DNA of 64,000 nt from Sulfuricurvum sp. (GTDB taxonomy: Bacteria; Campylobacterota; Campylobacteria; Campylobacterales; Sulfurimonadaceae), in the NCBI GenBank assembly GCA_028718525.1, contig JAQULP010000010.1:1-64000 (forward strand), given 5' to 3'. Made by a program: the position numbers and the translations under genes. Positions 54,418 through 63,895 of the stretch are shown piece by piece. The first letter of the stretch is position 1, and each line of letters starts with the position of its first letter. Below the pieces are notes generated by a model, which searched no databases, was not told the DNA's origin, and saw only the letters and a program-made list of their open reading frames with translations.

Positions 54418-56319
54418 ATGGGATTGTTTACAAAAGAGGACGAGCACGATGCCGAAACATTTAAGATTAAACCGATCGTCGTACGCACTCCCAATATAGC
54501 CAAAGAACTTTTACAAGTTTCGCATAATTATAAAGTTCCCGTCAATTCGCTTGATTTTCATCTTTTAGAAACGCAAACATTTAGCCGAACACTGATAGAG
54601 GGTTCTCAGGAGGATTGGGTCGAGCTTTCAGCCGATGAGATGAAAGATTTAAAAGAAGACTTTTTTTTAAATCCCAAGTTTGAACTTAAACAGGTGTATG
54701 AAATTGAAATTTTTTCAATCGGGGAACCGCATCCGCTGGATTCCATCGACATGTCGATAGGGGGTAATTCGACCCTCTGTAAAATCTATTTAACGATCAA
54801 AGCGGGAAGCAGTGCCCGCTATTATGAGACTTTTCAAGAAGAATTTATTCATCGTATTAATAAAAGAAAACTTCGTGCCAATCTGATGATCGGCCTTTTT
54901 GATACGATACTTTTCAAAAATATCGGGGATTTTTTAGCCAAGGTTCGAATCCAGGGGAGCTATCGATTTGAGACGCAAGAGCGGTTTCTGATTGCGCAGG
55001 CGTATGAGCCGGTCGAGACGATTAACGACAAACTGATTTTGCATTACAAGACCAAACAGGACAATATGGATGAACACGGACGCGTCAATTACGCCAAGCG
55101 CGGATACGTAGTGAGTGCCGTCAAAGACGAGTTGTTAATTGAGTACATTAAACCCAAAAAAGGGGAAAACGGCCGTAACTGCCGCGGAGAATTTATTACC
55201 CCGAAAGAGCCGATTGTAAAATACGCACCGACATTCGCAACCGGTGAGAATATTACCGTTGTCGACAAACCCAATGCCATCGAATATCGGGCAGCGATCG
55301 GGGGATACGTCACTTTTGAGGGGGGCATTTACGATATCCGTACCGAAGTCGAAGTAAATGAGATCAGTTTTAAAACAACGGGATCGATTGATACGCAGCT
55401 GGATGCGGATGTTTCCATCAATGTCAAAGAAAAAGACGTTCTGAAAGATGCGATCGGCATGGGAATGGATGTTATGGTCAATGTCATCAATATCGAAGGA
55501 AATGTCGGTCCGAATGCGAAAATAACCGCAAAAAAAGCCACGGTTGAAGGTCAGGTCCATCAAAGCGCAACGATCAGTGCGGATGAATTAAGCATCAATA
55601 TCCATAAAGGGACCGCTTATGGCAAAGAGGTTCATATTACCCGTCTTGAACACGGAATAGTCGAAGCGGATAAAGTGACCGTAACCCAAGCTACCGGGGG
55701 AAAAATCCGTGCCCGCGAGATTGTTATTGAAATGCTGGGTTCCCATGTAAAAATGACGGCCTCCCATCTTATTGAAATTAAAAAATTTCAAGGGGGAGAA
55801 AATCAGTTTACAATCGACCCGATGATTGATGAATCGGCAGAGGTGTTGAAAGAGCGTTCAATACAAATGGTTCAGGTAAAACAGTCGATCCATGACATCC
55901 GAAAAGAGCTTGAAGGGTATGAAAAGACGCTGCGTGACAACGCTCCGGCCATGGAAGAATTAAAGCGTAAACTTGCCAATTACAAGCATAACGGGATTAA
56001 AATGCCGATTGCCTTTGTCCAAAAATATCAGCAGCATTTACAATTTAAAGAGAAAATTGAGTCGATTCGCAAGGAGTTGCACGCAAAAGAGGATCAATTT
56101 ACTTGGCTGAATGAGAAACATGCTTCCCTTCAAAATGAGATATTTGAAGCACGTATCATTAATCATGACCGGTGGCGCAATCATAATGAGATCGTTTTTA
56201 AATTGATTGATCCGGCGATTGAGGTCTATTATGTCCCGGCCCATAATAGCGATGAGAAAATTTTGGGATTGAGTGAAGACGGTGAAGGAGATTTTTCTAT
56301 TATGGTTTTAGAACAATGA
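54418..56319 (+). CDS. FapA/DUF342 family protein, second copy
   Basis: A 633-residue FapA-family protein, paralog of the one at 10544-12349. Aligned landmarks: [50 protein letters not shown] and [14 protein letters not shown], then a long Lys/Glu/Gln-rich coiled coil (about 475-590). No membrane helix or signal peptide is seen. Unlike the first copy it heads a run with ruvA, ddl and murF; its stop overlaps the ruvA ATG by 4 bases. From memory a DUF342-type gene stands next to ruvA in Campylobacter too, so this is probably the ancestral copy. AAAGGAAG precedes the ATG. Function unknown; links to flagellar assembly come from Vibrio FapA. Confidence 0.85.
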   Translation: MGLFTKEDEHDAETFKIKPIVVRTPNIAKELLQVSHNYKVPVNSLDFHLLETQTFSRTLIEGSQEDWVELSADEMKDLKEDFFLNPKFELKQVYEIEIFSIGEPHPLDSIDMSIGGNSTLCKIYLTIKAGSSARYYETFQEEFIHRINKRKLRANLMIGLFDTILFKNIGDFLAKVRIQGSYRFETQERFLIAQAYEPVETINDKLILHYKTKQDNMDEHGRVNYAKRGYVVSAVKDELLIEYIKPKKGENGRNCRGEFITPKEPIVKYAPTFATGENITVVDKPNAIEYRAAIGGYVTFEGGIYDIRTEVEVNEISFKTTGSIDTQLDADVSINVKEKDVLKDAIGMGMDVMVNVINIEGNVGPNAKITAKKATVEGQVHQSATISADELSINIHKGTAYGKEVHITRLEHGIVEADKVTVTQATGGKIRAREIVIEMLGSHVKMTASHLIEIKKFQGGENQFTIDPMIDESAEVLKERSIQMVQVKQSIHDIRKELEGYEKTLRDNAPAMEELKRKLANYKHNGIKMPIAFVQKYQQHLQFKEKIESIRKELHAKEDQFTWLNEKHASLQNEIFEARIINHDRWRNHNEIVFKLIDPAIEVYYVPAHNSDEKILGLSEDGEGDFSIMVLEQ

Positions 56320-56879
56320 TTATCGGATTGGAAGGTATTGTTGAATATAAAGAGCCTTCGGTAGTTCATCTGAACGTAAACGGAGTATTTTACGAAGTGT
56401 TTGTTTCGTTGCATACGTACAGCTCGATTGGTGGGCAAAAAGTTCGATTGCATATCCATCACGTGATACGGGAAGATGCCCAGCAGCTCTACGGCTTTGA
56501 ACATAAAAACGAGAAAATCCTGTTTGAAGGGATGTTAAAAATCAACGGAATCGGTCCTAAAGCGGCACTTGCCATCTGTTCGACCTTTACGCCGGAGCAG
56601 TTTGCGGGTATTATTTCATCTAAAGATATCAACGCACTGAAAAAGGTTCCCGGAATAGGTCCTAAAAGTGCAGGACGGATCATGGTAGAACTGGCGGGAT
56701 TTGACGCGGTACTGCTAAGTTCGGGCAGCACGGCAACGACGGCAACGACGGAGGCATCTATGGCATTGGAATCCCTCGGATTCAAAAAAGAGCAGATTGC
56801 CAAAGCCCTCAGTGCCTCCAGTGCGACCGATACGGCAGCATTGGTTAAAGATGCGTTGAAACAACTACAAAAACTTTAA
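56316..56879 (+). CDS. ruvA: Holliday junction helicase subunit RuvA
   Basis: A 187-residue RuvA, the four-way-junction-binding subunit that loads RuvB. Domain I (OB fold) begins [28 protein letters not shown] (given here as landmark, residues 1-28 in meaning), domain II has two helix-hairpin-helix motifs ([12 protein letters not shown] at about 75-86 and [16 protein letters not shown] at about 110-125), and domain III (about 145-187) is the RuvB contact. Full length; ruvB is not in this window. Confidence 0.97.
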   Translation: MIIGLEGIVEYKEPSVVHLNVNGVFYEVFVSLHTYSSIGGQKVRLHIHHVIREDAQQLYGFEHKNEKILFEGMLKINGIGPKAALAICSTFTPEQFAGIISSKDINALKKVPGIGPKSAGRIMVELAGFDAVLLSSGSTATTATTEASMALESLGFKKEQIAKALSASSATDTAALVKDALKQLQKL

Positions 56880-56894
56880 AAGCAAGGAAAACAA

Positions 56895-57932
56895 TTGAAA
56901 TTAGCTATTTTATTCGGCGGAGCAAGTTTTGAGCACGAAATCAGTATCGTCAGTGCGATTACCGTCAAAGAAAAACTGAGTCGCTTTGATCTCAGTTTTA
57001 TTTTCTGTGATCAGGATCATAAATTTTACATGATCGACGGTGCAAAAATGAAAGCGGTCACCTTTTCGCGCGGGGAGCATCGTAAAATGCCCCAAATTGT
57101 TCTTACCAACGGAGGGTTCGAGCAGCGTGGATTATTCGGCAGCAAAAAATACGAGATGCCGGTTCTAAATCTGATTCACGGTGGAGACGGCGAAGACGGC
57201 TCTATCGCTTCCTTGATGGACTTTTTCAATATTCCTTTTATCGGTCCGCGCAAAGAGGCATCGATGCTCAGTTTTGACAAACACTATACTAAATGGCTTG
57301 CCGCGTCGCTCGGGGTTAAAACATTGCCGTATGAAATTCTCCGTAAAGAGGATAAAAGAGCTGTGGCGACCGCGTATCCGTTTATCGTCAAGCCGGCACG
57401 CTTAGGGAGTTCTATCGGGGTCAGTATCGTAAAAGAAGCAGCCGAACTTGATTATGCGTTGGACGTAGCGTTCGAGTTTGACAACGTCCTTGTGATTGAA
57501 CCGTTTATAGCGGGAGTCAAAGAGTATAATCTAGCCGGATTCAGTGCACGGGGAGAGATTACCTATTCGATTGTCGAAGAGCCGCAAAAAGCCGACTTTT
57601 TAGACTTTGAAAAAAAATACCTCGATTTTTCCCGTTCGGGAAATGTTGCCGAAGCTTCCGTAAGCGATACATTGGTTCAGCAGCTGCGCACGGCGTTCAA
57701 GACCATCTATACGCCGTTATTCGAGGGGGCATTGATCCGCTGTGATTTCTTCGAGATCGACGGGGAAGTCTATCTTAATGAGGTAAATCCGATTCCGGGA
57801 TCGATGGCCAATTACCTTTTTGACGATTTTAGCGGTTGCATTCAAAAATTGTTGGGGTCGTTGCCGGATAAAAAAGCGATTCGGGTCCAATACGATTATA
57901 TTCATTCGATTTCTCAAGCAAAAGGGAAATAA
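56895..57932 (+). CDS. ddl: D-alanine--D-alanine ligase
   Basis: A 345-residue ATP-grasp enzyme joining two D-alanines for peptidoglycan. It begins KLAILFGGASFEHEISIVSA (conserved Glu of the family), then has HGGDGEDGSIASLMDFFNIPFIG, the ATP-grasp FIVKPARLGSSIGVSIV and the metal/substrate loop NEVNPIPGSMANYLF. The start is TTG with AGGAAAAC just upstream, and the conserved N-terminal strand begins directly there. It lies 15 bases after ruvA. Confidence 0.95.
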   Translation: MKLAILFGGASFEHEISIVSAITVKEKLSRFDLSFIFCDQDHKFYMIDGAKMKAVTFSRGEHRKMPQIVLTNGGFEQRGLFGSKKYEMPVLNLIHGGDGEDGSIASLMDFFNIPFIGPRKEASMLSFDKHYTKWLAASLGVKTLPYEILRKEDKRAVATAYPFIVKPARLGSSIGVSIVKEAAELDYALDVAFEFDNVLVIEPFIAGVKEYNLAGFSARGEITYSIVEEPQKADFLDFEKKYLDFSRSGNVAEASVSDTLVQQLRTAFKTIYTPLFEGALIRCDFFEIDGEVYLNEVNPIPGSMANYLFDDFSGCIQKLLGSLPDKKAIRVQYDYIHSISQAKGK

Positions 57933-57934
57933 TC

Positions 57935-58669
57935 GTGGCAGTTAAAACGGTTCAATTTAAACAGCATACTTTTTCGATCAGTTATGAGATTATCAATCCG
58001 ACAGCCCATTACGACATTATTTTTCTTCATGGCTGGGGATCGCATAAAAACCTGATGAAGCATGCTTTTTCGACACATTTGAAACAGTTTCGCCACATTT
58101 ATATCGATATGCCGGGATTTGGCAACAGTACCTGCAATATGCCATTAACCAGTGAAGATTATGCACAGATATTGGAAGCTTTTATTTCTCAGATCGATAC
58201 GACAAAAGCTATTATATTAGGCCACTCTTTCGGTGGAAAAATTGCGACGCTTTTAAACCCTGATCTGTTGGTTTTGGTCGGATCGGCAGGAATCCTAGTC
58301 CCTAAACCGTTTAAAATACGGGCTAAAATTTTTCTGTTTAAATTACTGAAATTTACCGGACTTTCAGCATTGCGCCGGTTTTTCGTCGCCCCGGACGCCC
58401 AAGGGCTGTCGCAGCCGATGTACGAAACGTTTAAGCAGGTTGTCAACGAAGACTTCAGCGATAAATTCCGCGCATTTAAAGGCAAAGCGCTTCTGTGTTT
58501 CGGTCGGCAAGATACGGCAACGCCGATGTGGACCGCTTACAAGATAGCCGAATTCATTCCAAACTCTACCGTTGTTGAGTTTGACGGAGACCATTATTTC
58601 TTTTTGGAACAGGGCGAGAGCGTTGCGAAAGAGATTGAAAAAGCCGTTTTAAAAAGTTTGGAGCACTAA
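57935..58669 (+). CDS. Cytoplasmic alpha/beta hydrolase next to ddl and murF
   Basis: A 244-residue alpha/beta-hydrolase without a signal peptide. The oxyanion turn is IIFLHGWGSHKNLM (about 28-41), the nucleophile elbow LGHSFGGKIA (about 92-101), the acid in CFGRQDTATPMW and the histidine in FDGDHYFFLEQ near 227. It resembles small esterases of the MenH/BioH type, but its substrate is unknown. The GTG start lies 2 bases after the ddl stop. From memory a similar hydrolase sits between ddl and murF in Campylobacter, which suggests a conserved, perhaps envelope-related job. Confidence 0.87.
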   Translation: MAVKTVQFKQHTFSISYEIINPTAHYDIIFLHGWGSHKNLMKHAFSTHLKQFRHIYIDMPGFGNSTCNMPLTSEDYAQILEAFISQIDTTKAIILGHSFGGKIATLLNPDLLVLVGSAGILVPKPFKIRAKIFLFKLLKFTGLSALRRFFVAPDAQGLSQPMYETFKQVVNEDFSDKFRAFKGKALLCFGRQDTATPMWTAYKIAEFIPNSTVVEFDGDHYFFLEQGESVAKEIEKAVLKSLEH

Positions 58670-58678
58670 AGGAAAACG

Positions 58679-60121
58679 ATGGAATATTCTCAGATTTTAG
58701 CATTTTTGACCAATCTCATTTTTGTCATGACGTTGGGATGGTATTTAATTACCAACCTCCAGTGGTATGATTATCGGATTGAGCGGGTTGTGTTACGCCA
58801 CCATAAAACATGGTGGCATCTCATCTATTTTGTTATCCCCTTTATCGCCTACTATGCAACGGGAAAGTTTTTTTGGATATTTTTCTACTTCGCCGTACTC
58901 CCTTCTATCTTTTTATGGCACCGCAAGCTTGATAAAAAAGTGGTCTTAACATGGAGAGTCAAACGGTTTCTGATCCTCTTGTTCTCCTTAACCCTTTTTC
59001 AGGATATTTTGTGTTCTCTTAAAGAGGCATGCCAAATTTACGGGGTATTCATGCCCCTGCTGATGACTTATCTCGGCTCATTGGCCATTGAGAAGTTTTT
59101 GTTTGAGGCGTATAAACGTCAGGCAAAAGGGAAAATCGCTTCCATGAAGGATTTGACGATTATCTGTGTGACCGGAAGTTACGGGAAAACATCGATGAAG
59201 AACTTTATTGCTCAGGTTTTGTCGCACAAATATACGGTTTATGCTACCCCAAGAAGCGTTAATACACTGGGCGGTATTATCCGTGACGTGAATGAATCGC
59301 TTCCGGAGAACACACAGGTCTATATTTGTGAAGCAGGGGCCAGGGAAGTAGGGGATATTTATGCCATCGCACAGCTGCTTCATCCGCAAATCGTTGTCGT
59401 CGGCAAAGTAGGACCGCAACATTTGGAATATTTTAAAACGTTGGAGCGGATTCAGCGTACCAAATTGGAAATTATCCATTCCGATCGTCTTGAAAAAGCT
59501 TTTGTCCACACTTCCGTGACGAATGAGCCGCATGAAAAAGTGACCTTTTTCGGAGATGAGATCCAAAATCTCACAGCAACCTTGGAAGGGACCGATTTTG
59601 ATTTGGAGGTTCAAGGAACGGTATATCATTTTCATACATCGGTATTGGGCGCTTTCCAAACGATTAATATCAACGCAGCGATTTTAATCGCTTCTCAGAT
59701 GGGGATGAACGGGGAGGAAATCGTTCAGGCGGTTGAGAATCTCAAAAGTGTAGAACACCGCCTTGAACGGATCGATGCGGGCGGTAAAATTATTCTGGAT
59801 GACGGTTATAACGGCAATATTGACGGGATGCTTGAAGGGGTGCGGTTATGTTCGCTTCATACCGGTAGGAAGGTGATTGTGACTCCGGGGCTTGTCGAGA
59901 GTACTGAAGAGCTCAATCGTGAATTGATTCAGGCAATCAACCGTGTTTTTGATATTGCGATTATTACCGGATCTTTGAATAAAGGGCAATTTGAAAGAGA
60001 ACTCAACGTTCACCAGCCGATCATGCTTGCCGATAAATCGCAAATGGTCAAAATCTTAGGGGAAGTGACCCGTCCGGGAGACATTATCCTCTTTGCAAAT
60101 GACGCCCCTAATTTCATCTAA
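58679..60121 (+). CDS. murF: MurF-type UDP-MurNAc-tripeptide--D-Ala-D-Ala ligase with N-terminal membrane domain
   Basis: A 480-residue Mur ligase. From about residue 155 it has the usual central ATPase and C-terminal domains: TGSYGKTS at 165-172, NTLGGIIRDVNESL, EAGAREVGDI with the metal-binding Glu, VEHRLERIDAGG, DDGYNGNIDGM and VTPGLVES. MurF adds D-Ala-D-Ala to the UDP-MurNAc-tripeptide. Residues 1-150, however, are hydrophobic, with about four membrane helices (around 5-27, 47-65, 68-85 and 95-135), where E. coli MurF has its soluble substrate-binding domain. The assignment is supported by the ddl neighbour. It ends in TAATG overlapping dctQ. Confidence 0.88.
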   Translation: MEYSQILAFLTNLIFVMTLGWYLITNLQWYDYRIERVVLRHHKTWWHLIYFVIPFIAYYATGKFFWIFFYFAVLPSIFLWHRKLDKKVVLTWRVKRFLILLFSLTLFQDILCSLKEACQIYGVFMPLLMTYLGSLAIEKFLFEAYKRQAKGKIASMKDLTIICVTGSYGKTSMKNFIAQVLSHKYTVYATPRSVNTLGGIIRDVNESLPENTQVYICEAGAREVGDIYAIAQLLHPQIVVVGKVGPQHLEYFKTLERIQRTKLEIIHSDRLEKAFVHTSVTNEPHEKVTFFGDEIQNLTATLEGTDFDLEVQGTVYHFHTSVLGAFQTININAAILIASQMGMNGEEIVQAVENLKSVEHRLERIDAGGKIILDDGYNGNIDGMLEGVRLCSLHTGRKVIVTPGLVESTEELNRELIQAINRVFDIAIITGSLNKGQFERELNVHQPIMLADKSQMVKILGEVTRPGDIILFANDAPNFI

Positions 60122-60606
60122 TGCGTTTTTTTATTAAGTCAATCGCCTGGAGCGGAAAAATAGCCGCGGTATCATTGTTTTTGCTGGTCGTATTGGTTAT
60201 CTACGATGCTTTGATGCGGTACCTTTTTCAATCCGGATCGATTGCCTTGCAGGAGCTAGAATGGCATCTGTTTGATGTTATTATCCTTCTATCGATTGCG
60301 TATACCTTTTCGCACGATGCGCACGTCCGGGTAGATATTTTTTACGAGCGTTTTTCGTCTAAGACCAAAGCGTTGGTAAATTTATTCGGATCCCTCCTGT
60401 TTGTCCTTCCGTTTTCATTATTGATCATTTCTTTGGGGATCGATTTTGTGGCTTTGAGCTTTTCACAAATGGAAGCTTCCGCCGATCCGGGCGGATTGCC
60501 GTACCGCTTTATTATTAAATCCTTTGTACCGTTGGCATTTGTATTGATGCTGATTCAAACGTTGCGGGTCATTATCTCATCGGCTCAAACCTTGAGAGGG
60601 GAGTAG
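60121..60606 (+). CDS. dctQ: TRAP transporter small permease subunit (DctQ)
   Basis: A 161-residue DctQ with four hydrophobic helices (about 12-35, 50-65, 85-110 and 130-150). Family signatures: YDALMRYLFQSGSIALQELEWHLFD and the HDAHVRVDIFYERFS segment. DctQ pairs with DctM in sodium-driven uptake of organic acids or similar solutes. Its ATG overlaps the murF stop by 1 base, so it is part of the cell-wall gene run. No DctP binding-protein gene is present nearby. Confidence 0.92.
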   Translation: MRFFIKSIAWSGKIAAVSLFLLVVLVIYDALMRYLFQSGSIALQELEWHLFDVIILLSIAYTFSHDAHVRVDIFYERFSSKTKALVNLFGSLLFVLPFSLLIISLGIDFVALSFSQMEASADPGGLPYRFIIKSFVPLAFVLMLIQTLRVIISSAQTLRGE

Positions 60607-60608
60607 AG

Positions 60609-61892
60609 ATGGCTATCGTTATGTTGATCATAGCTTTGAGCCTGTTGGGCATCGGCATCCCTGTGGCATTTGTTTTTGGAGGGGCGGCGTTAGCCGCGGC
60701 AGTGATCTCCCCCGAAATCGGTTTGGAAGTATTTAACGTATTGCCGTTTCGTATTTACGGAATTATGAGTAATCCTACATTGATGGCCGTACCGTTGTTT
60801 ATTTTAATGGGATTGCTTCTGGAACGTTCAGGAACGGCAGAAAAACTGTTAATAGCGATGACGTCCATGTTCGGTTCGCTGAAAGGGGGATTGGCGATCA
60901 GTGTTGTCCTTGTAGGGGCCGTATTGGCCGCAACGATGGGCATCGTCAGCGCTTCGGTTATTATGATGTCTTTAATTGCATTGCCTCTGATGATACGAGC
61001 CGGATATTCCAAAGAGCTCTCCAGCGGAACGATTGCCGCAAGCGGAACCCTCGGACAGATTATTCCCCCGTCGGTCATTTTGATTATCTTGGGTGATGTG
61101 ATGAATATCGGGGTTGGAGAACTCTTTGTCGGAGCCGTTTTGCCCGGTTTACTGTTGGTAGGGCTTTATATCGTTTATATCTTGATAGTTGCTCATCTGA
61201 AACCTGACAGTGCACCGGCGTTGCGTGAAGAGTACCATCATGGGTCTTTACGCTCGTTGTTATGGGCAATAGCACCGATGCTGGCGCTTATGGTCGTTGT
61301 TTTAGGCTCAATTTTCACGGGAATCGCTTCTCCCGGTGAATCGGCCGCTTTCGGGGTAGTCGGTGCTGTTGTATTGTCACTGCTGAATAAAACCTTGAAT
61401 CGAACCATGATCCATCACTCCATTCGTGAAACGCTGAAACTCAGCGGAATGATTTTTATGATTTTAATCGGGGCAACCGCGTTTAGTCTGGTCTTTAACG
61501 AACTGGGCGGGACCGACCAAGTGATCGATTTTTTCGGTAATCATGTGGGCAGCGTATGGATGTTTATTTTTATCTCAATGTCCATTGTTTTTATCCTTGG
61601 ATTTTTTATCGATTTTATTGAAATATCTTTTATCATAGTCCCCATTTTACTGCCGGTTATGCATGCCTACGGCATTGATCCTCTTTGGTTTGCAATTTTA
61701 TTGGCTATGAACCTTCAAACATCATTTTTGACCCCTCCTTTCGGCCTTTCTCTCTTTTTCGTGAAAGGTTCGGCGGGAGATTCGGTGACGTCGGGAGAAA
61801 TTTATCGGGGCATTATTCCGTTTGTCTTTTTACAAATAGTGGCGTTAGGTCTCATTATGATGTTTCCGAATTTGGTATTTGCATTTGTATAA
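60609..61892 (+). CDS. dctM: TRAP transporter large permease subunit (DctM)
   Basis: A 427-residue DctM with about 12 membrane helices. It shows GIPVAFVFGGAALAAA near the start, the VPLFILMGLLLERSGTAEKL helix, and the conserved GTLGQIIPPSVILIILGDVMN segment (about 140-160). PGESAAFGVVGAVVL and LTPPFGLSLFFVKG near the C-terminus are also typical of the ion- and substrate-binding regions. It begins 2 bases after dctQ. The substrate cannot be inferred because the binding protein is not adjacent. Confidence 0.93.
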   Translation: MAIVMLIIALSLLGIGIPVAFVFGGAALAAAVISPEIGLEVFNVLPFRIYGIMSNPTLMAVPLFILMGLLLERSGTAEKLLIAMTSMFGSLKGGLAISVVLVGAVLAATMGIVSASVIMMSLIALPLMIRAGYSKELSSGTIAASGTLGQIIPPSVILIILGDVMNIGVGELFVGAVLPGLLLVGLYIVYILIVAHLKPDSAPALREEYHHGSLRSLLWAIAPMLALMVVVLGSIFTGIASPGESAAFGVVGAVVLSLLNKTLNRTMIHHSIRETLKLSGMIFMILIGATAFSLVFNELGGTDQVIDFFGNHVGSVWMFIFISMSIVFILGFFIDFIEISFIIVPILLPVMHAYGIDPLWFAILLAMNLQTSFLTPPFGLSLFFVKGSAGDSVTSGEIYRGIIPFVFLQIVALGLIMMFPNLVFAFV

Positions 61893-61902
61893 GGGGATTA
61901 CG

Positions 61903-62406
61903 ATGGATAGAGATATTTTATATGCTCCGTGGCGAAACGATTATGTTGCGGGTGAACGGATCGAGGGATGTGTATTCTGCCATATAAGCGCGAATGTCTC
62001 TGATGACAATGCGCTGCATGTCTTGTATCGGGATGAACACTGTTTTATTGTTATGAATCGCTACCCTTATACCCCCGGACATTTCATGATCATCCCCCAT
62101 TTTCATACGGATTCTCTTGAATCGCTTGACCCGGAGATATGGGTACATATGAGCCGTTTGGCTCAGAGTGGGGTCAAAATGCTGAAAGAGAGTTTTGGTG
62201 CGCATGGGGTCAATATCGGGATGAATTTAGGCAAAGCCGGCGGTGCGGGAATTGCGGAACATATCCATCTCCATTTGGTTCCGAGGTGGGAGAGAGATAC
62301 CAATTTTATCACTTCAATCGGGGAAACCAGGGTCTACTCGACTGATTTTGAGAAGATTTATTTACGTCTTAAAAAAGTTGCCGCAACCTACTTTTTACCT
62401 TCTTAA
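61903..62406 (+). CDS. HIT family hydrolase or transferase
   Basis: A 167-residue histidine-triad protein acting on nucleotide phosphates. The triad HIHLHL sits at residues 120-125 (His120, His122, His124), preceded by MNLGKAGGAGIAE. CVFCHISAN near residues 24-32 gives a two-cysteine pattern, and WRNDYV opens the domain. The MDRDILYAPWRNDYV start resembles the Ap4A phosphorylase-like HIT subgroup. I chose the ATG at 61903, since starting at 61879 would run back into dctM; GGGGATTACG precedes it. Substrate not known. Confidence 0.88.
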   Translation: MDRDILYAPWRNDYVAGERIEGCVFCHISANVSDDNALHVLYRDEHCFIVMNRYPYTPGHFMIIPHFHTDSLESLDPEIWVHMSRLAQSGVKMLKESFGAHGVNIGMNLGKAGGAGIAEHIHLHLVPRWERDTNFITSIGETRVYSTDFEKIYLRLKKVAATYFLPS

Positions 62407-62451
62407 AAATAACACATTTTAGAATATAGAATAGTTGAATATTTTTTATGA

Positions 62452-62457
62452 TATACT
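62452..62457 (+). promoter_or_regulatory. Possible -10 box before the Sel1-repeat gene
   Basis: TATACT lies 57 bases before the ATG in AT-rich intergenic DNA; no convincing -35 box. AAGGAA 5-6 bases before the ATG gives a good ribosome site. Confidence 0.35.
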
Positions 62458-62514
62458 ACTTTAGCTTTTCTGTATTTAAAATTTTATACATAAATTGACA
62501 CAAGGAATTTTTCG

Positions 62515-63801
62515 ATGAATTTTTCGGCACAGGCTTTTTATTTATGGCGTCTCTCATTTGTAAGTATCGCCTTGTCCGCCATTTTGTATGCGGCTCCATT
62601 TCAAGATGGGATAAAAGCTTTTGACAACAAAGATTATGCGACAGCAATAAAAATTTGGCAGCCTTTAGCCGATAAAGGGGATATGGCAGCGCAATACAAT
62701 ATCGGAATATTGTATGAAAACGGTTTTGGTGTCGAACGAAGCGACACGGAAGCGTTTAAATGGTATTCAAAAGCATCAGATCAAGGGCACATGGACGCAC
62801 AGTTTAATCTGGGAGTGATGTACGGTGCCGGGATCGGGACGGAAAAAAACGAAGAGTTGGCGGCAAAATGGTTTGCAAAAGCGGCTGCTCAAGGGGATAA
62901 AGACGCTAAAAAAATTCTTGAAACACGCTATGCTAAAATGGCTGCTCCCTCAGAAGAGAAGAGTGATTCAAGCAATAAAAACCAACAGCTGACTTTGGCC
63001 GAAAGCTCGTCGGACCAAACGGCGCTTACCAAAGCTGAAAAACGCAAAGAATCGAAAAAAAAGAAATCGAAAAAGAAATCGAAAAAGAAAAATAATCAAG
63101 AACCGATGGATGAAATGACACAAAATATCGTCCCGGTTGAATCCAAGCCGAAAACCGTTTATAAAGAGGTTTCATCGAACGTTTCCGAAATAGCTTCACC
63201 AACCATGACGCCGTCGGTGATTATACCGCAACGTGTGACAGCCCCCAGTGCATCAGCGGAGAATGACAACATGTCAGAAGCGGCAAGTTGGCTTCTAAAA
63301 GCGGCTAAGCAAGGTGAACCGCGTGCACAATACCGTCTTGGACTTCTTTACGCTGAGGGGCATGGGGTAACTAAAAATGATGTTGAATCGGCACGTTGGT
63401 ATACCGAAGCTGCCCGTCAAGGTAACTCAGATGCTCAGTATAACCTCGCGTTGGCCTATCTTTCCGGACGCGGTGTTGCCCGTAATGATGCACAAGCCGT
63501 ATCGCTGTTAAGTGAAGCGGCTCAGCAGGGACATCCAAGCGCCCAGTTCAATTTAGGGCTTTTGTATGCTGAAGGGCGCGGGATTGCCAAAAATGATGCC
63601 GAAGCGGTACGATGGTACGCACAAGCTTCTAAGCAAGGTCACTCGGATGCTCAGTTCTATTTGGGATTGGCTTATTCTGAAGGGATCGGCATAGCTAAAA
63701 ATGATGCTGAAGCGATCAAATGGTATCGCAAGGCTGCTGAACAGGGTAATAGTCGCGCACAATATAATCTTGCGATTGCTTTGACCGCTAATTCCCAATA
63801 A
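62515..63801 (+). CDS. Exported Sel1-repeat protein with Lys-rich linker
   Basis: A 428-residue protein with a signal peptide (about 1-27, ending LYAAP). Residues about 30-135 hold two to three Sel1-like repeats (AQYNIGILYENGFGV, AQFNLGVMYGAGIGT). A linker at about 160-255 follows, including the run KKKKSKKKSKKKN. Then come five more repeats (about 255-425; e.g. AQYRLGLLYAEGHGV, AQFNLGLLYAEGRGI). Sel1 repeats are helical scaffolds for protein contacts; related proteins in Helicobacter are secreted and Cys-rich, but this one has no Cys in its repeats. A protein-binding role in the periplasm or outside is inferred; partners are unknown. Confidence 0.88.
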   Translation: MNFSAQAFYLWRLSFVSIALSAILYAAPFQDGIKAFDNKDYATAIKIWQPLADKGDMAAQYNIGILYENGFGVERSDTEAFKWYSKASDQGHMDAQFNLGVMYGAGIGTEKNEELAAKWFAKAAAQGDKDAKKILETRYAKMAAPSEEKSDSSNKNQQLTLAESSSDQTALTKAEKRKESKKKKSKKKSKKKNNQEPMDEMTQNIVPVESKPKTVYKEVSSNVSEIASPTMTPSVIIPQRVTAPSASAENDNMSEAASWLLKAAKQGEPRAQYRLGLLYAEGHGVTKNDVESARWYTEAARQGNSDAQYNLALAYLSGRGVARNDAQAVSLLSEAAQQGHPSAQFNLGLLYAEGRGIAKNDAEAVRWYAQASKQGHSDAQFYLGLAYSEGIGIAKNDAEAIKWYRKAAEQGNSRAQYNLAIALTANSQ

Positions 63802-63809
63802 TCGGTCTT

Positions 63810-63834
63810 AAAGGTGAATTGCAAATTCACCTTT
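63810..63834 (+). terminator. Perfect hairpin after the Sel1-repeat gene
   Basis: AAAGGTGAATT (63810-63820), loop GCA, AATTCACCTTT (63824-63834): an 11-bp perfect stem 9 bases after the stop codon. No T run follows, so termination is likely but not certain. Confidence 0.55.
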
Positions 63835-63895
63835 GGAGAACGCTCACGGGCAGGGGATATCGGATGGAGAAAATGTATTGTGAATGAGTTTTTGA

